64,000 nucleotides of DNA from Trogon surrucura (taxonomy: Eukaryota; Chordata; Aves; Trogoniformes; Trogonidae). Numbering within the stretch: position 1 is the first letter of the stretch; each line of letters begins with the position of its first letter. The position numbers and the translations under genes were made by a program. The notes under the pieces were generated by a model. That model had not been told where the DNA came from. It was given only the letters and a program-made list of their open reading frames with translations, and made no database searches. The stretch lies in assembly GCA_020746105.1 (NCBI GenBank), contig CM036628.1, positions 568,001-632,000 on the forward strand. The letters run 5' to 3'. This document shows, one piece after another, positions 11,808 through 22,242 of this stretch.

Positions 11808-14800
11808 GTAGGCGACGGGGGAGGACGGCTCCCGCCCAGCTCTGAGCCGTAGCTGTTAACTCGTCCCCGTGCTTCGTCACGCAGAGGGCTGTTTATGGAA
11901 GGACATTTGTGACACGTTTTGGCCCGTTTTGTTTTTTGTCCCCTGCCTCGGTCTGAGCCCCGAGGGCCTCATCAGCCTTTTGAGGAGGGTTTGTGTGTCC
12001 GTAGGAGTGTGAGAACGTGACCTCGCCTGCTGTCTGCCTCTGATCCCCCTAATCCAAACCAGATGCAATATGACTGGGCCAGAGCTTCCGCCGGGACTGT
12101 CTTAATGCCCCTGGGATGGGACAAGATTTGCGTTTTGGACTGATGTCCAGCACAAAGTCCCGATGCGGGGGGGGGCTTGTGCAAGACGAGAAGATGTGCC
12201 ACTGAAATGAGTGGGCAGATAAACAGAGAAGCTCCACCGGGACGGAGCTCCTTGGTCCTGGCACGTCGGTGGAAAGAAGTTGTCCTCACCTCTTGGATCA
12301 TCTGAGCACATCTGTCATGGAGACACCTGTGTGGGCTCTCTGGGCAGGGGGACCCTGATGGTTTCTTTGCTACCTGCTGCCTCGTGGTCTGTTGCCCCTC
12401 AGGAACATCTGCCCAGCTGCAGGAGCAGAGGGCTAGGCTGGTGCACGTTGTGCCACCTCTCCTAGTGCTCCGCCGGCCAGGTGTTTCCTTGGCTGGGTGG
12501 GTTCGGTCTCCAGGTTGTTCTTCGCCTTCCTGCTGCCGGCTCACCCCAATGAGAGAACTCACGCGGTGCTGCGGAACGATTGACGTAGGCTGCTCTGCTG
12601 CGCACGCGTGTCTCACGCCAACCTTCCACATCTCACAAAATAACCCAAACAAGTGTTTAAGCTCTTTCCACAAAGAGAATTCCTTAGGAATAAGGAGCAC
12701 AAACCAGAGTAGGCAGATGTGTCCTGGAGGGATTGAGGGTTGGCAGCGGGTGAGTTTTCAGTCCCCGGCCGTGCTGGGGAGCGCTGTCTCTCCGGGAGCC
12801 GTGCGGGAGCTCTGCGGTGGGTGCTTTGGCCAACTCTGTTAGTCTGTGCTCCGTAGGGAAAGAGCCTCACGGTGCAGACCTTTGCTTTCTCTTCTCCTCC
12901 TAGTTGGACCCAAAGGCATTAAATCCATCCTCCAGAAGCTGGAGAGCTTTTCGAAGGAGAAGAAGGGTGAGCAGCCTCCCTCAGCTGATTGTTTTATTCA
13001 AGGCATACCCGGGAGCTGGGCTGTGCTCATGCAGCTCCTCCTCTTTTTTTTTCTTCCTCCCTGCTAGCTATGCTTTTCCATTTCTCCCGTGTTCTTCCCC
13101 AGATGGTTCACCTCAGACCTTTGGGATCCCACTCTCCCAAGTCATCGCCAACGACCGTGCCCACAGGCAGCTGCAGGAGGACGTGAAGAGCCGCCGGCTC
13201 TGCCTCGAGGTGGAGGCGACGGTGACGAGATTTCGGGCCGAGAGGCAAAGGAGGTCCCCGATGGGCAGGAGCCGCGGGCTGGTGCTCTGCGGGGTCTTCC
13301 CCGAGGAGCCGCTCTCCCCGACTTTTCTCGACAGCAGCTCCCGGAGCCAGCGAAGGGTACGATTGTGCAAACGGGGGTGCTGCGGGTTGGGGAGGCTCCA
13401 ACTTCAGCCATAGATGTGGTTCCCCAGGGTCTTCTCCTAAAGAACATGAGTTACTCCTGCTGCACGCTGGGGTGGTCCCGGGATGCCCCAGCTTGCCCCA
13501 GGAGATGGACTGTGCGGGGTGGGACGCTCTCCACTCGCTCAGCTCTTGCGGGGCTGAGGCTACCAGAAGGACGAGGCCGGGCAGGTGGGGACAGGAGGAG
13601 ATCCCTCGATGGCCACGTGAGTTTTTCTACTTTTCCATTGCCTGCGAATCACCTCTGGCCCATCTCAGGGGGCGATGTCTGTGGACTCCATCACCGACCT
13701 GAGCGACAACACGTCCAAGCTGCTGGAGGCACTGCAGCTGTCACACCCCCACGAGCTGGATCCGCGGAGAAACCTGGGCAAGAAGAAGATGCTGAGCCTC
13801 AACCCCATCACCTGTCAGGTCCCACGGATCGTGGACAGGTGTTGCAAACACATCGAAACGCACGGTAACCGCGCGTGTCTCTCTGGTCGCGGTGGGTCGG
13901 TAAAGCCCGTCCCGCCTGGTGGGTTGGGGAATGTTGGCTCTTCCCCGCGGTGGGGCGAGGCAGCTGATTCCTGGGGCAGGGAATGCTCCCAAAAAGCCAC
14001 TTAGAGAGAGTCCCCTGGGTATCTGGGCTGAGAAGTGAACGCTGCTGTGCGTGTCAGCCGCCCATCTCCAGCCTCTACCAAATCCAGCCTCGAGCTCAGA
14101 GTGACCGCACGGGGGACACCCATGGGCAACTCCAGAGAGTCTCACGGCTCCAAAACCTTTCATTTCACCCCCTCTGCCCCGCGTGCAGGGCAGGAAACCC
14201 CCTTCCATGATGACGTTGAGGTGCTCCAAGGACCAGCGGGGGCGGCAGGGGCTGTGGGTGTGCAGAGCGCTGAGCCCGTCTCTCTCGCAGGTCTCCAGAC
14301 GGTGGGCATCTTCAGGGTCGGCAGCTCCAAGAAAAGAGTTCAGCAGGTAAAGTGTCCTCTGCAGCAGTGCCACGTCCACAGGAAGGATGCTTGTACGGGG
14401 AGGAGAATGAGTAAAGCAAACACAGGCGTGGAGACACAACTGGTAGCCTGAGCGTTGCTTTTATTCTTCTTTCTCCCGTCCTTCAGCTGAGAGAAGAGTT
14501 TGACCAAGGACTGGATGTTTTCCTGGATGAGCATCAAAGTGTTCACGACGTGGCTGCTCTGCTCAAAGAATTCCTCCGGGACATGCCAGATTCGCTGATT
14601 CCTGGGGAGCTCTACTCGGCCTTCCTCAGCACAGCCTGTGAGTAAAAAAAAAAAACCTGTGAGGAAAAAAAAAAAAAAGAAGGGAGTTTTCTCACACCTG
14701 ACATGATGGGAGAGCTGGTGATGATGGAGGAGATCCTGGAGCACCAGGATAAACTTAGTCTGCCAGAAAAAGTCAGCCAAAGCTGCTGTTCACTCCTCTT

Positions 14801-17110
14801 CCTCTCAGGAGGTGCAGGTGCTCCTGGAGGACACAGGGCCGGGTGCCTGCCTGTGCCCCCTCCCCAGAAGCCAGCAGGGTCTGGGCACAGAGCGTTTGGG
14901 GGCAGATCCCAGTGCTCCCACAGCGTGTAAAAAAATCCTTCCTTACCACCCGTCTCTGCCAAAACGCCTCGGCAGCGGTGGGATTAGCGATGCGCTGCCA
15001 CGCGCAGCCGCTGCAGGGTTGGGTTGTTTGGGGTTTGGGTTTTTTTGATACTTGGATTGTAACGCCTGTGGTGTGCTCTCTGCCCAGCCATGGAGGGCGC
15101 GGGGCAGCTCACCGCCCTCCAGCTGCTGCTCTTCCTGCTGCCCCCCTGCCACAGCGACACGCTGCACCAGCTCCTGCGCTTCCTCGGCCAGGTGGCCCGG
15201 CACGCCGAGAGCTCCCGCGGCCCCGATGGGCAGGAGGTGAGGCTGGCCCCGACGGGTGAAAAAGGGGTTGCTCAAACTTCCTTGGCAGCCCGGGCGGATC
15301 CTTTGGCAAAACCAAGCGGTTGCTAAATCCTCACGTCCAGGTTGATCCCGGTCCAGCTGAGTGATGTTTCTGGGCTGCAGGAACCCCGGAGAGACCCGGC
15401 TGCGTGTCCGCAGGCAGCCCAAGGGGTGTGTTTTGTGGATGAGTTCTGGTCTCCCACATCTAACTTTCAAGAAGGACTCATCGTGCATTGAGGTTGATTT
15501 TAGTTTCTCTGGACAATTTGAGCTCTACAACTCCCTGTGATGCAGAGAGGCTGGTTTTGTCCCCTGTTGTATACAAACAATGGTTGTTACCTTCTGGTGG
15601 GGGCTGTGACAGTGAGGTAGGCGGGAATGGAGGCCCTGAGGCACAGGGGGGATGAGGGTGTGCTCCAGCACCAAAAGCCCTTGATGCTGGCCCTGCCACC
15701 AGCAGGACCAGACCAGCAGCCCAGCCTCACTCAGCAGCTCACGTTCCTGTCCTGGGGTGGGTCAGGATATCCTGGGTGCATTCATAATCTGCGATTTCCT
15801 TTTCTGGTTGCTCGCTAGGTTCCTGGGAATAAAATGACAGTTTCAAACTTGGCCACGATCTTTGGTCCCAACATCCTTCGGAAAGAGAAACCTGGAGAGA
15901 AAGATACCAGTGCCCTGAACTTTGAAGACAGTGCTGCCATCATACTGGTGCTCCAGAAGCTGATTGAGAACCACCAGACCTTGTTCACGGTAGGTGAGGC
16001 TTCCTCGGGGCAGCTTCCCCAGATCTTTCCTTCCCCTCTGAGCTCTGCTGGTGGCAGCAGAAGGAAGGATGGGTTGGCAGGAGAGATGACTCGAATCACA
16101 TTGTGGAAACATGATTCATTCTTCATGGCAGGGGTAGATAATAACTGGGGATGGTTTGTTACTGGCATCCTAAAGGCAGAGCTGGGGGTCATGCCATGAA
16201 TGGGTCCCATCTTCTCTGTTGCTTTCCATGCCAGTGACATCTGATGTCCTGGCTGGGACGGGAAACAACTGGCCAACAGCAACTGCAGGAGTGGTGCCTC
16301 AGTGCCACTTCTCTCCCAAAGTCCCCAAAGAGCTAAAAATGGGGGACCCTAGAAGAGGGAGGGAGCTGGAAGGCGCTGGCGTGGGGTGGGGGTGCCACAA
16401 CCCCAGGCAGGTGTGGGAAGGACACAACAGTGGGGAGAGCTGGTGAGAGCAGGGAAGGATGGGATCGCTCCAGATCTCCTCGCTGGGTGATCCGGTCCCG
16501 TCCGAGGGCATGTGTTGACCCGGGCTTCCCAAAAGTGTCTTTTCGAGTCACATAAAGTTTTGCATGGGAAGAGACCTCTGGGTCCTCCAGGCCAGCCAGG
16601 TCAGGTTCTGCTTCAGAGCGAGACGAGGCTGCCGCCAGCCGGCTGGGCTGCATTTCTGGGTCCCCCACAGGTCTCTCCAGAAATGCAGTGTCACATCCTG
16701 AGGAGGCTCTTCCAGACGGACCCCGACGTCATCGAGTACCTGCTGCGCAGGAAGCTCAGGGCCGGGATGTAAGTTGTCGGGGGGCACCTCGCTGCGGGGG
16801 GGCAAACTCTCCCGCAGCAGCGCTCGCCACGCCGCTGGCCAGTGCTGGAAAAGTCCTTCCCCGTGGCTAAAGCAGGTGGGCAAGAGGTCCCTGCGTCCCA
16901 GGACCTGTGCCCACCATCACAGCCCGTGACGCGGGAGGTCTCTGCAAACAGCGCCTCTTTATATTTGATTTTCTTAGGAGCACAGAGAGTGAGGATGGGA
17001 CAGAGGAGCACGGTCCGTCCCCGCTGCAGGCTCGGACTCACGAGAGCAGCTCGGTCTCGTCGGAGCTGTACAGCAACGTCTCCTTCCTCAACCTGGACGT
17101 TGGCATCTAG
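11648..17110 (+). CDS. ARHGAP36: ARHGAP36, Rho GTPase-activating protein of the ARHGAP6/36 family
   Basis: Ten exons join in frame: 11648-11807, 12904-12966, 13103-13356, 13669-13864, 14291-14346, 14487-14637, 15088-15236, 15819-15989, 16671-16768 and 16978-17110. From the Met at 11693 this gives 461 aa. The N-terminal part carries [18 protein letters not shown] and [14 protein letters not shown], both ARHGAP6/36 signatures, then [11 protein letters not shown]. The RhoGAP domain follows, from roughly residue 185 to 390. It contains the arginine finger ([10 protein letters not shown]218), [13 protein letters not shown] with the Lys and Arg of the second motif, and NLATIFGPN with the conserved Asn. 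RhoGAP domains stimulate GTP hydrolysis by Rho/Rac/Cdc42. Human ARHGAP36 instead has Thr at the finger position and is known as a PKA catalytic-subunit antagonist and Hedgehog activator. The GAP domain here looks closer to ARHGAP6, but the short tail and the ENOX2 neighbour favour ARHGAP36. An upstream start exon may be missing. Confidence 0.85.
12904..12966 (+). CDS. ARHGAP36: ARHGAP36 exon: basic segment
   Basis: A 63-nt exon, phase 1/1, after ctcctcctag and before gtgagc. It encodes [20 protein letters not shown], matching the Lys-rich segment before the [12 protein letters not shown] block in ARHGAP6. Confidence 0.88.
13103..13356 (+). CDS. ARHGAP36: ARHGAP36 exon: [12 protein letters not shown] block and Arg-rich linker
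   Basis: It encodes [20 protein letters not shown], then a Glu/Arg-rich linker including [16 protein letters not shown] and SSSRSQRR. In human ARHGAP36 the corresponding region contains a dense Arg-rich PKA-inhibitory segment. Here the Arg clusters are sparser. Confidence 0.9.
13669..13864 (+). CDS. ARHGAP36: ARHGAP36 exon: start of RhoGAP domain
   Basis: The acceptor is catctcag. It encodes [20 protein letters not shown], then [11 protein letters not shown] and [20 protein letters not shown], the leading helix of the RhoGAP fold. Confidence 0.95.
14291..14346 (+). CDS. ARHGAP36: ARHGAP36 exon: catalytic arginine finger
   Basis: A 56-nt exon after tctctcgcag and before gtaaag. It encodes [19 protein letters not shown]. 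The Arg after GIF is the RhoGAP arginine finger. Confidence 0.95.
14487..14637 (+). CDS. ARHGAP36: ARHGAP36 exon: RhoGAP core
   Basis: It encodes [20 protein letters not shown] and [20 protein letters not shown]. The K and R spaced four apart in KEFLR are the conserved RhoGAP pair. The donor is gtgagt. Confidence 0.95.
15088..15236 (+). CDS. ARHGAP36: ARHGAP36 exon: RhoGAP helices
   Basis: It encodes [20 protein letters not shown] then [20 protein letters not shown] and DGQE, as in ARHGAP6/36. The acceptor is tgcccag and the donor gtgagg. Confidence 0.95.
15819..15989 (+). CDS. ARHGAP36: ARHGAP36 exon: NLATIFGPN motif
   Basis: A 171-nt, phase 0/0 exon encoding [20 protein letters not shown] and [19 protein letters not shown]. 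The Asn residues of the third RhoGAP motif are intact. Confidence 0.95.
16671..16768 (+). CDS. ARHGAP36: ARHGAP36 exon: end of RhoGAP domain
   Basis: The acceptor is tcccccacag and the donor gtaagt, phase 2 out. It encodes [20 protein letters not shown] then [12 protein letters not shown], matching ARHGAP6 TDPDVVDYLLRRK. Confidence 0.95.
16978..17110 (+). CDS. ARHGAP36: ARHGAP36 terminal exon
   Basis: The acceptor is ttttcttag. It encodes [20 protein letters not shown] then a Ser-rich tail ending SFLNLDVGI and TAG. The tail is far shorter than that of ARHGAP6, whose C terminus runs to several hundred residues. Confidence 0.9.
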
Positions 17111-18150
17111 CGAGCTTCTGCGCCGCCTCCTGGGGACAAACGGGCAACCTGTCCCCAGCCAGAATAAGTTCTCTAACCTGCTTGGGACGAGTGGAGAAGT
17201 CGAAGGAGCACGAATACCCATGGGAGCACCTTTGCCACCTGCTCTCGTGCCACGTCACTCGGGTGCGGGCAGACCCGTGGGCAGGAGGGGCCTGGCAGCC
17301 TCTCTCCCAGTAATGCCCATGGGTACAAAGTGGGATGTGTGGAGGGGGAAGTCAGAGACAAAGGCAGCAGAAGAGGTGCCAGAACTTCGCATGCAACGGT
17401 TTTTTGTCTTTTCCTCTGTCTTCTGAGATCATGCGATTTACGGTCTCTCAGCCTGGACTGTCAATTGTCACGTTCACGGTTTGGACCTTCCTCCCAAGGG
17501 AATGAGGATGAGGGGTGCAAGGGGAGGGCGGGCAGGCAGGGAGCTGGTGGGAAAGAGGAGGGCGGGAAGGTGGGTCGCGCTGGGGAGCAGCAGGGAGGAG
17601 GCAGGAATGAGCTATACCAGGGTGTTTGGCACCAGGGGCTGACAGATCTGCTGTCACAGTTCCTCTCCTTTGGACTACCTGAAATCAGCTGTAAATCCAT
17701 CGGTCTCATTCTGGAGAAACGAGGAAATGCATGGGGACTGTCAGAGACACTCGTTTTCTGTGAGTCGTGGCAGAAATATCGGGCGAAAAACTCGAGCAAC
17801 CACAGTTGCTTCCTTTTGTTGCTCCGTAGGTCTCCATCCATCCGTCATTCTGGGGTGCGTTTAGGCAGCAGGATTTAGTTGTTGGGTTTGTGTATGACTC
17901 TGAAACCCCCCCCAAACTCAACCTTAGCAGAGAACTGATTGAAATTTGTCTCCGCAGGAGTTCCCAGCCCGTCGCTGTGAGCTCCTCGCCACAGCTGCCT
18001 TGCGCTGGCGCGTGGGCTCAGTTCCTTTTTCCTGTGGTGGTGGTTTATAGCGTTTCTGTCCACGCTGGCACGTTGAGAAGCTGAAGGATTTGACTCCCCT
18101 TCCCCTCCTAAAAGCAGCTGGAAAATAAAAGATGACTTTTGTAAAGAAAA
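17111..18150 (+). other. ARHGAP36: ARHGAP36 3' UTR with AATAAA
   Basis: Non-coding after the stop. AATAAA at 18124-18129, followed by a T-rich segment, is the best poly(A) signal. Confidence 0.65.
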
Positions 18151-19299
18151 CCAGGCTGGGGTGTTTGCCTGAACTGCGGCTCAGGGAGGGACGGTGATGT
18201 TTAAAGTAGGACCAGAGCTCCATCCGTGGTGGGATTCCCTACGTTTGCACCCGGAGTCAGTCCCTGGGTGGGGGTGGAGCGGGGAATCGCAGCCGGGGCC
18301 GGGCACTCGGGGTACTGCCCCTTCTCAGCTGCTCCCTGTGGGGCTGAGCTCTTGTTTTGTGAAGGTGCCTGCCCTGCAGATGGGGACAGCTGGGACGGGT
18401 GGAGAAGTAGTTTCCAGAGCAGAGCAGTCTGGAGAGAGAAGGGTGTGTGGAGAGATAATGTGGTGAAATCTCCCAAGAGCTGATAAGCTCCGGAGATGAG
18501 CGCTGCGGTTGGGTCTGCAGGAACAGATAAACCCCGAGAGTCTGCTGGAGGTTTCGGAGGTCACCAGCACCCTCGAGCATCAAGTGCGCGACCACGACCA
18601 CATCCAAGGAGGCAAAGGCTGCTCCGTGCGGACAGACTTTGGGATTACACCTGCAGCGAGAGCAGACCTTCTGAGGGACCTTCCCAAGTCCTTCCTAGGA
18701 CGTGCCATCTGGCACGTCGGTGTGACTCGCTGCGGCTGTCACCAGCCTTGGTCTCGCTGTTCCCACGTGCTGCGGGTGACTGGTCACCTCCCAGTAGTGG
18801 TGACAGCTCGTGTCCGTTAGCAGTAACACACTAACGAAGTGTTCCAGTAACTACTGGCTGTGACTGGATGGTGGATCTCTGTGTCCCCGCTGAGGGGGAG
18901 CGTTGGGAAAGGGGCAGGTCCTCACACTGGGAGAAGCTGTTGCCGATGTTCACCAACAATCTTGACTCCAAGAACAAAGCTGGTGCTCTTCACACCTTCA
19001 GCTGGACACTCAGGTCGTTTTACTGACCTGAAGCCTGGACTGAAACTCAGCTTTTTTGTCATCACGGGGGGAATATGAAGTGTTGGAGTCTGGGTAAGCT
19101 CCCTAGGCGTGGTGGGTGACGGCCCATCTTAAGGAGAATTTCCCCGTGAAAGTGTCCACCAAAGCAGAACGTGTAGCTGTGGAAGGAGAAAAGGGAGGGC
19201 ACAGCAGTGGTGACATGATGTCTGGAAACTTCCAGAGGGGAGCACGGAGAAGCAGGAGGGCAGGGATGCTGAAATGCCGGGCGTCTGGTCGCTTTTCCT

Positions 19300-20300
19300 G
19301 GCAAGGAAAGTCCTTCTCGGAGTTGACTGTCCCGACGCTGTGAGCGTGAGCCGAGGAGGGCACGGGGCTCGCCGGGGAGCGCGCCCTCTGTCTCCCTTTA
19401 CTACAGCAAATACAAAAATCACCTCCGGGGCTTTCCACCACTGCATCGCAAGACTCGACAGCTGCTCAGCACCGGCTGCCGGGGGATGTTGCTCAAGGTG
19501 CCTCTTGAGGGCAGCCCCGCAGCGGCCGCCGCTCCGCTCGCTGCCCGCCCGCTGTCCCCTCGGGGCAGAACCCGGAGTTTTCCCCCCTCGAAGCCCCCCG
19601 GAAGCCACCGCCCGTGTTTGCTGCAGGACTTCGGGTTCTGGCGCACGGACTGTGACGAGGGGAAGGAAACGGGACACCTTGGGGGGAAACCTCCCGAGAA
19701 CCCCCTCCCGGACCTGCGGCTTCGGAGTGACCCTCGCCCGGGCACCGGCGGGGCGGATCGGACCGGAGCTGGGGGAGGTGACCCACGGAGGGACCCCACG
19801 GCAGGGATGCGGTCCCCCGGGTGGGGAGGGGCTGGGCGGAGCCCCCGGGATCCCCGCCCATTGTTGCGGGGCGGCTCCCGCAGCTAAAACGGACGCGCCC
19901 GGCGGGACCCGCCGCTGCCGCCCGGACCGGAGCCTCCCGCCCGCCCTGCCGCCGGTGAGTGCCGTGATCCACCGGACCCCCCCACCCCCGCGGGTCCCGC
20001 AGGGGCTCCGCACCCCTCTCCTCTCCCGCCACCTCGCCTTGCCAAGCCTCCCGGGGAGCCTCCCGACGCCGTGCCGGTGTCCGCAGCCCCTCTCCGGGAC
20101 CGTGTCCCCCGCCGGAGAGCCCGCTCCTCTGTGTGGCGCGTCCCGGGGATGGGGGAAAAAGCGGCTCATCCCGGGGATGGGGGAAAAAGCGGCTCATCTC
20201 GGGGGGAGCAGCCACCCTGCTGTTGCCGGTCTCCCGGGCTCGGCACGGTGCAGCCCTGCTGCAAGCCCCCCCGGAGGAAGAGAATGAAGCTGGGACCTGC
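19300..20300 (+). promoter_or_regulatory. CpG island and 5' UTR of the RGCC-like gene
   Basis: This is a dense CpG region directly upstream of the RGCC-like start exon. A strong donor, GCCG|gtgagt with the cut after 19954, can splice a non-coding first exon to the acceptor before 20559. That acceptor lies only two bases before the ATG. The transcription start cannot be placed exactly. A 28-bp unit occurs twice at 20142-20197. Confidence 0.65.
20142..20197. repeat. 28-bp direct repeat, two copies
   Basis: Two identical copies (cccggggatgggggaaaaag plus gcggctcat, overlapping count 28) lie at 20142 and 20170, inside the RGCC-like CpG island. Confidence 0.85.
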
Positions 20301-20558
20301 TTAGGACCAGATCTTACTGGGTTGGGCTCCTGCTCAGCTGTTGGGTGAACTGGAAGAAACTGGGCGAGCTGTGCGAGGAGCTCGGAGTTCTGCCAGGGAG
20401 TGCTGGGGGGTAAAGTCAGCCCTGAGGCTGCTGGCAGGCTGCCCCGAGCCCGGGGCTGCCCCGGCCCCAGCCTGGTGCTGCTCTCGAGTGGCTTCTGCTG
20501 GGGCTACCCGGCTGCTGCGTGCCCCAAACCCACCTCCCCGCTGGCTTCTTGTCCCCAG

Positions 20559-20714
20559 CGATGGCTGACGAGCTCAGCGACCTGCTGCGGGAGTTCGACG
20601 AGGTGATGGAGGACTTTGACAGAGGCCCTGCCAGCCAATACGAGCAGCATCTGGAGGAACTGAAGAAGAAAACGGGACAGAGCTTGTATGACAGCGGCAT
20701 CGACGAGCTGGAGA
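20559..20714 (+). CDS. RGCC-like exon with start codon
   Basis: The acceptor gtccccag lies two bases before the ATG. The donor is gtgagt, phase 1. It encodes residues 1-51, including the acidic LREFDEVMEDFD helix and YEQHLEELKKKTGQSLYDSG. Confidence 0.92.
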
Positions 20715-22242
20715 GTGAGTCTGGGGCTGGAGAATGAGGAGTCCTGAGGGAGGATGGTGTCTGTCAGGGCGGGGTTGTTTTGGGAGCTCTGGGGCTCCTC
20801 AGTGGTAAACCACAGAGCTTCCCACTGAGCCCACCTCCGAGGTGCCCGCCTGACTCATCTCTCCCGAGCTGGATGAGTAGCATGGGGGGGTGACCACTGG
20901 ATCCCAGGGCCTGCCAACGTCTGCTGGGGCTCCTTCTGCTGGTTTGGCTGCTGCAGGACTGCACGAGGCTCAAGATAACTGGTTGCTCAGAGGGAGCCAG
21001 TTCATTGTAATAACGCCATGGCTGTGCCCAGGCACTCCCTGGTGCTGTTTGGCCTGGCAGAGAAGCTCGGTTCTCTTTTTCCTAGCATTCCTTGGCAGCG
21101 GGGGAAAAGCAGATGGACTGGCCAAGAGCGAGGCCACCCTGTGCCACGCACATGATCGGTCCCTGGTCCTGCAACTAGTTTAGAAGGTGCCCATGCCTGC
21201 GGATGGTGACCGATGCTTTGCACCTGCAGGTACCAGCACATCCCCGGGAAGCAGCCTCAACTCCAGTGAGGAGGACCTCAACACCCCTGCCAGCGCTTAC
21301 CCCTCCAAAGGTGAGGCTGTGAGATCTGTCCGAGGGGCTGCAGGAGTTGTGGTTTGAAGTGAGGGGCAGGGATCTCCCTTCTCCCATGATAGAGCCGGAG
21401 CAGGGTAAGAATGGGAGAGACCTGACGGTGCATTTCTCTCCACTAGCTAAGCTGGGCGACACGCAGGAGCTGGAGGAGTTCATCGCGGATCTGGATAAAG
21501 TGTTGGAGGGTACGTATGTGGCTCCGAGCCCCCTCTGGCCAGGTTGGTCCTGGGCTTGCAAAAAAACAAATCTCCAAACCCAGCCAAACAGCACAACCTG
21601 CAGAGCTATTGACGTTTTCGGCAAGATGCTTGTGGCTCTCTGCTTACAGCATCCCTCCGGCTGCCGCCCAAAGGCTTTTCTTTGCTGCGGGGGCTTTTCT
21701 TTGCCCATGGGGTGCACGAGTGGGTCGCAGTCTCCTCCCACTAGATGTTTTCCTCCTGTTGAAGGACTTGGCTGCCCTGGTGGAGGTGATGATGCTGCGC
21801 TGGGCATCTCTGGCAGCTTTACCCAGGCAGCTCTGCAGTCCTGTGAGATTGGCTGGTCCCCAGTACCTTCCTTTCTGGGGAAACCGAGGCAGAGGCCACA
21901 CTTCCTCTCAAAGGGGTGACGGGCTGGAGACAGGGAGAACTTGGCATTAAAAAAAAAATAAAATTTCCCCTAGTCAGGCTGTGTAAGTCACAGTTCTCAG
22001 TATCTGTTCCCTTCCCTTCTGAGTGCCCAGGATGAGGTGTCTGGTGGGAAGCGCTGTTTCTGCTGGCCCTGAGCTGTGCTGGGAGCCAGAGAAGCAGGAG
22101 GGTGACCAGAGCGCCCCAGCTGTGCCCCTGCTGCTGGCGATGCATCGGGTGGGGGATGCCCAGTGCAGCCCTTCTCCTCCCTCAACAGTCAGCTCACCCA
22201 CCTTTGTCTTTTTTTCCCCTCCCTTGTCCTGCAGAGATGTGA
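20561..22242 (+). CDS. RGCC (RGC-32)-like small cell-cycle regulator
   Basis: Four coding exons, 20559-20714 (ATG at 20561), 21230-21310, 21447-21509 and 22235-22242, give a 101-aa protein. It starts MADELSDLLREFDEVMEDFD, carries YEQHLEELKKK and a Ser-rich middle (GSSLNSSEEDLNTP), and ends KLGDTQELEEFIADLDKVLE then EM. As I remember human RGCC (137 aa), it has LSDALCEFDAVLADF, HYEEHLERMKRR and [22 protein letters not shown] in the same order, so family membership is clear. RGCC is a p53- and complement-responsive protein reported to bind and modulate CDK1. This copy is shorter, lacking the Ala/Pro-rich N terminus. Its linkage to ENOX2 rather than ENOX1 marks it as a paralogue of RGCC, not RGCC itself. 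No catalytic domain is expected or seen. Confidence 0.9.
21230..21310 (+). CDS. RGCC-like exon: Ser-rich segment
   Basis: An 81-nt exon, phase 1/1, encoding TSTSPGSSLNSSEEDLNTPA then SAYPSK. The TP and SP sites are candidate proline-directed phosphorylation sites, as in RGCC. That is inference only. Confidence 0.92.
21447..21509 (+). CDS. RGCC-like exon: C-terminal signature
   Basis: A 63-nt exon, phase 1/1, encoding AKLGDTQELEEFIADLDKVL then E. This is the most conserved block of the RGCC family. Confidence 0.95.
22235..22242 (+). CDS. RGCC-like terminal coding micro-segment (Glu-Met-stop)
   Basis: A strong acceptor (cttgtcctgcag) is followed by AG ATG TGA. Joined to the G of the previous exon this reads Glu-Met-stop. 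The human protein also ends in Met (ASM), which supports this otherwise invisible eight-base coding end. Confidence 0.85.

Noticed and set aside
14641..14681. Two adjacent A runs after an ARHGAP36 donor, considered as a retroposed poly(A) tail
   Set aside because: No element body or target duplication is visible. They are simple low-complexity sequence.
16556..16620. gggaagagacctctgggtcc, resembling the reverse CR1 3' end
   Set aside because: Similarity stops after about 20 bases and lacks the following CR1 landmarks.
19129..20287. Overlapping 240-346-codon open frames on both strands
   Set aside because: Same cause: GC-rich island upstream of the RGCC-like gene, with few stop codons by composition.
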